Of a stretch of DNA of 9,685 bases, positions 5,616 to 9,685 are shown in pieces; the stretch's first letter is position 1; the number at the start of each line of letters is the position of its first letter. The notes under the pieces were generated by a model that worked only from the letters and a program-made list of their open reading frames with translations, made no database searches and was not told the origin of the DNA. The translations under genes were made by a program, and so were the position numbers. The DNA comes from DATARH01 sp036273175 (lineage in GTDB: Bacteria > Pseudomonadota > Alphaproteobacteria > ATCC43930 > CGMCC-115725), in NCBI GenBank assembly GCA_036273175.1, contig DASUIE010000326.1, positions 1-9,685 on the forward strand, given 5' to 3'.

Positions 5616-7408
5616 AGCGCCTCGTCCAAATCCCGGATCAGGTCGTCGGCGGTTTCGAGCCCGATCGACAGGCGGACGACATCCGGGCCGGCGCCGGCCG
5701 CCTCGCGCTGGGCGTCGGTGAGCTGGCGGTGCGTCGTCGAGGCCGGGTGCAAGATCAGGCTGCGCGTGTCGCCGATATTGGCGAGGTGCGAGAACAGCCG
5801 CACGTTCTCGACGAGCTTGACGCCGGCGTCGTAGCCGCCCTTGACGCCGAAGGTGAAGACCGCGCCGGCGCCCTTCGGCAGGTATTTGTCGGCGAGCGCG
5901 CGGTACGGGCTGTCCTTGAGGCTGGCATAGGAGACCCAGGCGACCTTCGGATGCACGGCGAGGAATTCGGCCACCTTGCGGGAATTCTCGACATGCCGGT
6001 CCATGCGCACGTGCAGCGTTTCGATCCCGGTGATCGTCAGGAACGCGTTCATCGGCGCCAGGGCCGGGCCGAAATCCCTGAGCGCCACCGCCCGTGCTTT
6101 CGTGGTGAAGGCGAAGTCGCCGAAATTCTCGAAGAATTTGAGCCCATGATAGGCCGGCTCCGGGTCGGTCAGCGACGGGAATTTGTTGCCCTGGCTCCAG
6201 TCGAACCGGCCGCTCTCGACGACGATGCCGCCGAGCGCCGCGCCATGCCCCGACAGAAACTTGGTGGTCGAGTGGCAGACGATGTCGGCGCCGAAATCGA
6301 ACGGCCGGCAGAGGTACGGCGTCGCCAGCGTATTGTCGACGATCAGCGGAATGCCGGCCTCGTGCGCGATCGCGGCGACTTTCTCGATATCGACGACGAT
6401 CCCGCCGGGGTTGGCGAGCAACTCGAGAAAGATCGCCTTGTGCTCGGGCTTCAGCGCCTTGCGGAAATTCCCAGGGTCGGTCGGGTCGACGAAATCGCAA
6501 TGCCAGCCGAGCTTTTTGAAGCTCAGGCCAAATTGGGTCAGCGACCCGCCATAGAGGTTGCGCGAGGCGAGGAACGACGAGCCGGCGTCGAGCAGCGTGA
6601 AGAAGGTAAGGAATTGCGCCGCATGGCCCGAGGCGCAGGCGACGGCGGCGCGCCCGCCTTCGAGATTGGCGACGCGCTCTTCGAGCACCGCGACGGTCGG
6701 GTTGGTGAGGCGCGAGTAGATGTAGCCGAAATTGTGCAGGTTGAAGAGCGAGGCTGCGTGGTCGACATCGTCGAAGACATAGGCCGTCGTCTGGTAGATC
6801 GGGGTCGAGCGCGCGCCGGTGGTCGGGTCTGGCGCGGCGCCGGCGTGGATCGAGCGAGTCTCGAACCCGTAGGTCAGGTTGAGCGAAGCCGCCGGCCGGT
6901 CCTTGATCCGGCGCGGCCGGGGCGCAACCGGCGCGCGGTTCTGGATGATCCCGCTATTGACCCCGCTCCATGACAGTTCGCCGCCGAGCCGCCCGAACTC
7001 GATTTTCGGGCAGCGGTTCATGATCATCTCGATGCCGGCGGCCTCCGCCTTGGCGGCGGCCTCGTCGTTGCGCAGGCCGAGCTGAAGCCACACGACCGGC
7101 GCCCCGATCGCGATCGCGTCGTCGACGATCGCGCCCGCCTCGCTCGCCGGGCGGAACACATCGATCATGTCCACCCGATCGGGCAGGTCGCGCAGCGAGG
7201 CGTAGACCGTCTCCCCGAGCAGCGTCTGCCCGGCGGCCGTCGGGTTGACCGGGATCACCCGATAGCCTTTGCCCTGCAGGTACTTCATCACGAAGTAGCT
7301 GGGCCGGTTCCAGTTCGTCGAAGCGCCGACCATCGCGATCGTGCGCACCCGTTCGAGGATCGCGCGAAGCTTGGCGTCGGGGTAGGGGATCGGGGCTAGA
7401 TCGGCCAT
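5606..7408 (-). CDS. metY: CoA-binding domain fused to O-acetylhomoserine sulfhydrylase
   Basis: 600 aa. Residues 1 to about 155 are a complete Rossmann CoA-binding domain (CoA_binding_2, YccU type): MVGAS (26-30), VIPVNP (51-56), WLQLG (107-111), NRCPKIE (131-137). A basic, Pro-rich linker (158-172) joins it to a full-length MetY-type PLP enzyme from about residue 176. Its marks are STPIYQTTAYVF, YSRLTNPT, and the Schiff-base lysine K383 in HSTTKF-LSGHGAALGG. Known reaction: O-acetyl-L-homoserine plus sulfide gives L-homocysteine and acetate (direct sulfhydrylation in methionine synthesis), in the cytosol. Start: ATG with AGGA about 8 nt upstream. The two domains are often neighbouring genes in related bacteria; here one frame runs through both without a stop. 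Inference: the CoA domain may sense acyl-CoA or hold the enzyme near the homoserine acetyltransferase product. The stop codon falls in the right palindromic repeat. Confidence 0.9.
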   Translation of the reverse strand: MADLAPIPYPDAKLRAILERVRTIAMVGASTNWNRPSYFVMKYLQGKGYRVIPVNPTAAGQTLLGETVYASLRDLPDRVDMIDVFRPASEAGAIVDDAIAIGAPVVWLQLGLRNDEAAAKAEAAGIEMIMNRCPKIEFGRLGGELSWSGVNSGIIQNRAPVAPRPRRIKDRPAASLNLTYGFETRSIHAGAAPDPTTGARSTPIYQTTAYVFDDVDHAASLFNLHNFGYIYSRLTNPTVAVLEERVANLEGGRAAVACASGHAAQFLTFFTLLDAGSSFLASRNLYGGSLTQFGLSFKKLGWHCDFVDPTDPGNFRKALKPEHKAIFLELLANPGGIVVDIEKVAAIAHEAGIPLIVDNTLATPYLCRPFDFGADIVCHSTTKFLSGHGAALGGIVVESGRFDWSQGNKFPSLTDPEPAYHGLKFFENFGDFAFTTKARAVALRDFGPALAPMNAFLTITGIETLHVRMDRHVENSRKVAEFLAVHPKVAWVSYASLKDSPYRALADKYLPKGAGAVFTFGVKGGYDAGVKLVENVRLFSHLANIGDTRSLILHPASTTHRQLTDAQREAAGAGPDVVRLSIGLETADDLIRDLDEALEA

Positions 7409-7491
7409 CGGGTATCCTCGCTCGGGAGCGCCAGTTTCCGCGGTTTGCCACGGTGCCGCTACCGAATTGACAAATGAGGCCGACCGGCGGG

Positions 7492-7761
7492 CTACCCCAG
7501 CAGCGTCTTGCTTGGCTTGAACCTGACCCGCCGCCCGGCCGGAATTTTGACAGGCTGGCCCGTGCGCGGGTTGCGGCCGTTGCGCGCTTTGGTCTCATTC
7601 ACCGAAAATGTTCCGAAACCCCTGATTTCGATGCGCTCACCCCGTCTGAGCGCTTCGGCGACGGTGGCGAACAGGGCGTCGGCGGCGGCCGGCCAGCCGC
7701 CATCCGCCGCGGCCTTCTCCATCGGGAACATCGCCTTGACGGCCAGCTCTTTCTTGTTCAT
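7492..7761 (-). CDS. HU/IHF-family DNA-binding protein
   Basis: 89 aa. The DNABII signature is clear: GFGTF (48-52), then the beta-arm region ARNGRNPRTG with N64-P65 at the DNA-intercalating tip, and RVRFKPSK near the C-terminus. The sequence ends shortly after this lysine. Known: these small dimers bend DNA in the nucleoid and assist replication, recombination and transcription. The N-terminal helix region (residues 10-25) is atypical and Ala/Pro-containing compared with classical HU. It could be an HU-like or IHF-beta-like member; I cannot assign a subunit. Start ATG 7761 lacks a strong ribosome site but is 27 nt downstream of the small membrane-protein gene, so translation may depend on that gene. 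Confidence 0.9.
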   Translation of the reverse strand: MNKKELAVKAMFPMEKAAADGGWPAAADALFATVAEALRRGERIEIRGFGTFSVNETKARNGRNPRTGQPVKIPAGRRVRFKPSKTLLG

Positions 7762-7788
7762 CGAAACCGACCGAGCGCGCCGGCGCCG

Positions 7789-7923
7789 TCAAACGACGAC
7801 GAAGTAGACGATAGCGATCGCGATGATGGAGAGGGCGAGCGAGATACCGAGGACGTAGCGTACGACGCCTTCCTTGGAGCCGGCTCTCGCCTCAGTCGGT
7901 GTCGAAATGTTGCGTTCCGGCAT
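7789..7923 (-). CDS. Small single-pass membrane protein, 44 aa
   Basis: Short gene. ATG 7923 is preceded by AGGGA (7930-7934, 6-nt gap) and the frame ends with TGA at 7789. The first 22 residues are polar (Arg, Glu, Lys, Ser, Thr). From about residue 23 to the C-terminus runs one hydrophobic helix of Val, Ile, Leu, Ala, Ser and Phe, ending in three Val. This suggests an N-terminus in the cytoplasm with the helix in the inner membrane. Function unknown; small proteins of this shape are common and mostly uncharacterised. It is followed by the HU/IHF-like gene on the same strand, 27 nt on, so probably the same transcript. Confidence 0.7.
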   Translation of the reverse strand: MPERNISTPTEARAGSKEGVVRYVLGISLALSIIAIAIVYFVVV

Positions 7924-8037
7924 GACGGGTCCCTCGCAGCCTCGACCGCTAACCGCGTCCGCGCTCCACTGGTTCCTCTACCGGGACGTGCACAAATCGG
8001 CCTGGAACCGGCGCGTGCCCGAATTTGTTTCAGCAGC

Positions 8038-8223
8038 ATGAAGCCCTGCTACCTGTTGATCGTCGCCTTGGCGGCGGCGCTGAGCGGTTGCGGCGTCGTC
8101 GCGGCGCCGTGCCGGATCGGCTCCGGCGCGATCAAGGCGGTGCCTCTCGTCGGCCACGTCGCCGCCGCGCCGACCGATGCCTGCGCCGACGTGATCGACC
8201 CGGACTCCATTACCCAGTCGTAA
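8038..8223 (+). CDS. Small lipoprotein, 61 aa (DUF6726-like)
   Basis: MKPC start, hydrophobic stretch (5-15), then the lipobox L-S-G-C with lipidated C18. The mature part is about 43 residues, including APC (23-25) and DACAD (47-51) with conserved-looking cysteines C25 and C49. It resembles the short 'GCGVVAAPCR...VGHVAAAP' lipoproteins that I recall as DUF6726; this name is from memory, not a search. Expected to be anchored in the inner or outer membrane on the periplasmic face. A longer plus frame runs into it, but only this part has protein character. No strong ribosome site. Divergent from the small membrane-protein gene. Confidence 0.75.
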   Translation: MKPCYLLIVALAAALSGCGVVAAPCRIGSGAIKAVPLVGHVAAAPTDACADVIDPDSITQS

Positions 8224-8230
8224 GGCTTCG

Positions 8231-9049
8231 CTATCCCGGCAGCTTCCATCCCAGGAAGTCGCACACCCCGCGGCCCATCACCATTTCGAGGTCGCGGCCC
8301 TTGAGCCACGGCATCTCCTCGGTGAACATCGTCCGGCACTCTTTCCACGAGCACGGCATGCGGGTGATGTCGGTGCCCCAGAAGCTGCGCTCCGGGCCGA
8401 AGGCCTCGACGATCTGCTGCGTGTATTTGTGGATGTTGCGGTAGGGATAGGGCTGGCTCGAATTGCCCGGCGCGCCGGTGCACTTGACCCCGACATTCTT
8501 GTATTTGGCGAGGGCGAGGAGCCGCGGCTGGTTGCCGTGCGCCGCGTCGTCGTTGCCGCCGCGGACGCGGGCGTAGTGGTCGATCAGGATTTTGAGCCCT
8601 GGATGCCGCTCCGCGATCTGCCCGATCAGCGGCAGCCGGTCGCCGGCGATCAGCGCGATCGGGATGCCGGCCTTCTCGGCCGCCGGCCACAGCCAGTCCA
8701 TCGTGCCGTCGGTCATCCAGTTCGCCTGATGCGGCGCGGTAAAGGCATAGCGCAGTCCGAGCATGCCAGGCCGCTGCTTCCACGTGTCGAGCAGGCTGCG
8801 GTTTTCGGGCTTGTCGAGCGGGAAGTTGCCGAGGATGGCGAAGCGGGTCGGGTATTTCGCCGCCGCCTCTTCCGAGATTTTCCCCGAGTTCGGGTCCCAG
8901 CCCGGCGGGTGCAAGAGGCAGGCGCTGACCCCGGCCTCGTCCATGTCGCGGATGCATTCTTCGGCGGTGTAGGAGTTGACCTGCCGGTGCGCGGGGTTCC
9001 CCGGCGGTCCGGCCGACCAGATATGGACCTGTGCGTCGACGATCAGCAT
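8231..9049 (-). CDS. Amidohydrolase family 2 (Amidohydro_2) protein
   Basis: 272 aa, a TIM-barrel metal-dependent hydrolase. The N-terminus reads D5-A-Q-V-H9-I-W, where family members usually have H-x-H; here Gln replaces the first metal His. Further marks: D157-H158 in the LIDHYAR segment and D227 in WGTDITR, both expected metal or catalytic positions. Known: the family hydrolyses or decarboxylates small cyclic and aromatic acids, lactones and amides. Substrate cannot be read from sequence. Start ATG 9049 has GGGGAG 9 nt upstream, overlapping the stop of the preceding paralogue, 13 bp away, so the two are likely co-transcribed. Confidence 0.85.
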   Translation of the reverse strand: MLIVDAQVHIWSAGPPGNPAHRQVNSYTAEECIRDMDEAGVSACLLHPPGWDPNSGKISEEAAAKYPTRFAILGNFPLDKPENRSLLDTWKQRPGMLGLRYAFTAPHQANWMTDGTMDWLWPAAEKAGIPIALIAGDRLPLIGQIAERHPGLKILIDHYARVRGGNDDAAHGNQPRLLALAKYKNVGVKCTGAPGNSSQPYPYRNIHKYTQQIVEAFGPERSFWGTDITRMPCSWKECRTMFTEEMPWLKGRDLEMVMGRGVCDFLGWKLPG

Positions 9050-9062
9050 GGCGGTTTCTCCC

Positions 9063-9685
9063 CTAAATCTTCCAGCCGATCCAGTCGCACAGCGCGCGGC
9101 CCATCACGAGCTCCAGGTCGCGGCCTTTAAGGAACGGCATCTCCTCGGTGAACATCGTCACGCATTGCCGCCACGAGCAGGGCATGCGGGTGATGTCGGT
9201 GCCCCAGAACATCCGCTCCGGGCCGAACGCGTCGAAAATCTGCTCGGTGTATTTGTGGATGTTCTTGAACGGGTAGGAGTGGCTCGAATTGCCCGGCGCG
9301 CCGGTGCATTTGATCGCGACGTTCTTGTATTTGGCGAGGCCGAGCAGCACCGGCTGGTTCGAATGCGCCTCGTCGTCCATGCCGTTCCGGTTGCGGCCGT
9401 AATGGTCGACGATCAGCTTGAGGCCGGGGTGGCGCTCGGCGATCTGCCCGACCGTGGGCAGGAAATTCGACGCCATCAGCGCGACCGGGATTCCGGCTTT
9501 CTCGGCGGCCGGCCACACCCAGTCGGCGGTGCCGTCGGTCGCCCAGCTCGCCTGGTTCGGCTGCAGCCAGGCAAAACGCAGGCCCAGTTCGCCGGGCCGC
9601 TGCTTCCAGCCGGCGATCAGGTCGCGGCTTTCGGGCTTGTCGACCGGGAAATGGCCGAGGATCGCGAATTTGTTCGGGTACTTGG
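9063..9685 (-). CDS. Amidohydrolase family 2 paralogue, N-terminus beyond window
   Basis: The frame is open from the right edge to TAG at 9063; about 207 residues are visible and roughly the first 65 are outside. An internal GTG near 9518 is not the real start, because the reading frame and the similarity continue through it. By eye about 149 of 205 aligned residues match the downstream amidohydrolase (8231-9049). Shared blocks include WPAAEKAGIP, IAERHPGLK, CTGAPGNSS, FGPER and WGTDITRMPCSW. DHYGR replaces DHYAR. Tandem duplication with divergence; the paralogues may have different substrates. First operon gene is unknown since it lies outside. Confidence 0.85.
   Translation of the reverse strand, partial: KYPNKFAILGHFPVDKPESRDLIAGWKQRPGELGLRFAWLQPNQASWATDGTADWVWPAAEKAGIPVALMASNFLPTVGQIAERHPGLKLIVDHYGRNRNGMDDEAHSNQPVLLGLAKYKNVAIKCTGAPGNSSHSYPFKNIHKYTEQIFDAFGPERMFWGTDITRMPCSWRQCVTMFTEEMPFLKGRDLELVMGRALCDWIGWKI

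Noticed and set aside
5594..6973. Plus-strand 459-aa frame inside the metY region
   Set aside because: Antisense shadow of the CoA-binding/MetY gene, whose minus frame shows the complete family motifs.
7467..7472. TTGACA on the plus strand as a promoter
   Set aside because: No matching -10 and no plus-strand gene starts nearby; the next one begins 570 bp away, beyond a minus-strand operon.
1..9685. CRISPR array, tRNA or rRNA
   Set aside because: No regularly spaced direct repeats with unique spacers and no recognisable tRNA or rRNA segments were seen on either strand.

Overview
The window is high-GC DNA from a proteobacterium, most likely an alphaproteobacterium. This is judged from codon use, the style of the intergenic palindromes, and the gene families present (fused CoA-binding/MetY protein, HU/IHF-like protein, GIY-YIG protein of the URI type, tandem Amidohydro_2 genes). 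The genus cannot be fixed from the sequence alone.

Layout, left to right. (1) 1-679, minus: a collagen-like Gly-Ala-Thr repeat protein whose C-terminus runs off the left edge. The long Pro-Val-Ala frame on the plus strand is its antisense shadow. A 388-bp non-coding leader follows, with a hairpin and a possible promoter. (2) 1068-1346, minus: a small protein with two CxxC pairs. (3) 1444-3925, plus: a two-gene surface-modification unit, a fused sulfotransferase/glycosyltransferase followed by a SAM methyltransferase. (4) 3911-5109, minus: a carboxymuconolactone decarboxylase-family gene overlapping by 4 nt a Tat-exported HExxH metallopeptidase; the latter overlaps the methyltransferase tail-to-tail by 15 bp. 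(5) 5166-5615: a compact 450-bp unit in which a GIY-YIG nuclease ORF fills the space between two inverted palindromic elements, flanked by an exact 23-bp direct repeat. (6) 5606-7408, minus: a CoA-binding domain fused to O-acetylhomoserine sulfhydrylase (methionine synthesis). (7) 7492-7923, minus: a 44-aa single-pass membrane protein and an HU/IHF-like protein. (8) 8038-8223, plus: a 61-aa lipoprotein. (9) 8231-9685, minus: two tandem Amidohydro_2 paralogues, the upstream one cut by the right edge.

How they may work together: the left third looks like cell-surface biology. A threonine-rich collagen-like protein lies near enzymes able to add sugar, sulfate and methyl groups, but a functional link is inference. 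The rest is mixed housekeeping and accessory genes. The most unusual structure is the GIY-YIG/palindrome cassette, which resembles a small mobile or REP-type unit inserted against the 3' end of the metY fusion gene.
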